From: Synechococcus sp. Cruz-7E5
Lineage (GTDB): Bacteria > Cyanobacteriota > Cyanobacteriia > PCC-6307 > Cyanobiaceae
Assembly (NCBI RefSeq): GCF_024345995.1
Contig: NZ_JAGQCE010000005.1
Span: forward strand, 1 to 64,000
Direction: 5' to 3'
Length of the DNA stretch: 64,000 bases
Position numbers and translations under genes: made by a program. Shown here one piece after another: positions 63,651 through 64,000 of the stretch. A model generated the notes under the pieces. It saw only the letters and a list, made by a program, of their open reading frames with translations, searched no databases and was not told the DNA's origin. How positions within the stretch are numbered: the first letter of the stretch is position 1; every line of letters starts with the position of its first letter.

Positions 63651-64000
63651 TCAGGCCTGGTAGATCGCCTCGATGGCCGCTGCGTCGCGGTCGCTGATGC
63701 GATCCCGGCGTTGCTTGAGGGTCTGGGTAAGCAGCCCATTCTCGATCGAGAAGGGCTCCACCAGGGCAACCCCTGCCAGGCGTTCATCGGGCCGCGATCC
63801 GGACCTGGCCGCCAGCAACCGGTTGAATTCACCACTGAGGGCCCTCAGCAGGGCCCGATCGGCTACTGAAACAGCTCCACCCGGGTCGGTCAGCTCCCGC
63901 GCCCTGGCGAAGGCGGCCAGCGGCTCCGGGCGGGGAACCACCAGGGCAGCGAGCTGACGGCGGTCCTGGCCCACCAGCATCACCTGCTCCACCAGAGGAT
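63651..64000 (-). CDS. Long-chain acyl-CoA/acyl-ACP synthetase, C-terminal end (partial)
   Basis: The window ends inside this gene; the visible residues are the C-terminal part and the 5' end lies beyond base 64000. They show VEQVMLVGQDRRQLAALVVP and the AMP-binding family ending EPFSIENGLLTQTLKQRRDRI, where the catalytic Lys of the C-terminal lid lies. In cyanobacteria this family includes Aas, which recycles free fatty acids onto ACP. The stop is at 63651; YlqD lies just downstream. Confidence 0.87.
   Translation of the reverse strand, partial: PLVEQVMLVGQDRRQLAALVVPRPEPLAAFARARELTDPGGAVSVADRALLRALSGEFNRLLAARSGSRPDERLAGVALVEPFSIENGLLTQTLKQRRDRISDRDAAAIEAIYQA

Overview
The window comes from a GC-rich phycobilisome-bearing picocyanobacterium of the Synechococcus/Cyanobium group. 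Evidence: psbD/psbC of photosystem II, a high-light-inducible protein, an S-type phycobiliprotein lyase, Ftn2/ZipN, a plastid-type pyruvate dehydrogenase E2, cyAbrB, a cyanobacterial RRM protein, several cyanobacteria-restricted DUF families, and repeated HIP1 octamers (GCGATCGC, for example near 1559, 4999, 11695, 21547 and 24446). Genes are densely packed on both strands, many with 4-base ATGA/GTGA overlaps, and no gene-free stretch reaches 300 bases.

Layout. 0-4 kb: the end of psbD, psbC with a strong terminator, then two tandem secreted YcgJ-like proteins. 3.7-13 kb: a MscS-type channel and Maf (minus); a small conserved gene, cobQ and a 2Fe-2S ferredoxin (plus, overlapping); mnmA; the NAD(P)HX repair enzyme; a group 2 sigma factor behind an 18-bp palindrome; pdhA. 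13-24 kb: ftn2, ffh, rpsP, phoH, a BI-1 protein, era, a phycobiliprotein lyase, a single reading frame joining trmD and ispF, a TIGR03792-type protein and larB. 24-33 kb: DUF1517, thiS and thiD2-thiE, a 37-aa membrane peptide, ribF, DUF3611, surE, pheS, nadK plus a response regulator with a degenerate receiver, DUF192, cobL.

33-46 kb is the most accessory part: a GH116 glycosidase overlapping a secreted DUF3122 protein and ribD, a second MscS channel followed by a PGM1-like ATP-grasp ligase, two DUF427 proteins, DUF3598, an AI-2E-type exporter, a membrane desaturase with no canonical start codon over its N-terminus, a rhomboid protease, a zinc-ribbon membrane protein, a Nif11-like small protein and a K+ channel-like protein. 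46-51 kb: an HMCES/YedK DNA-crosslink protein, ftsH, argF, lexA with a candidate SOS box, and tRNA-Ala(GGC). 51-53 kb: a secreted GH13 amylase of visibly lower GC next to the tRNA. 53-64 kb: a DnaJ-like protein, an unknown gene, hli, a very short SepF, a PAP/fibrillin protein, an RRM protein, cyAbrB, lnt, a phasin-like protein, FKBP, sodB, queA, pdhC, YlqD and the 3' end of an acyl-CoA/ACP synthetase.

Most genes are housekeeping: photosynthesis, cobalamin, thiamine and flavin synthesis, tRNA modification, protein targeting and quality control, and redox defence. I found no CRISPR array, insertion sequence, prophage or complete unfamiliar multi-gene system. The best leads are the TrmD-IspF fusion, the PGM1-like ligase, the Nif11-like protein, the degenerate-receiver regulator, the tRNA-adjacent amylase, the short SepF and the two genes lacking standard start codons.
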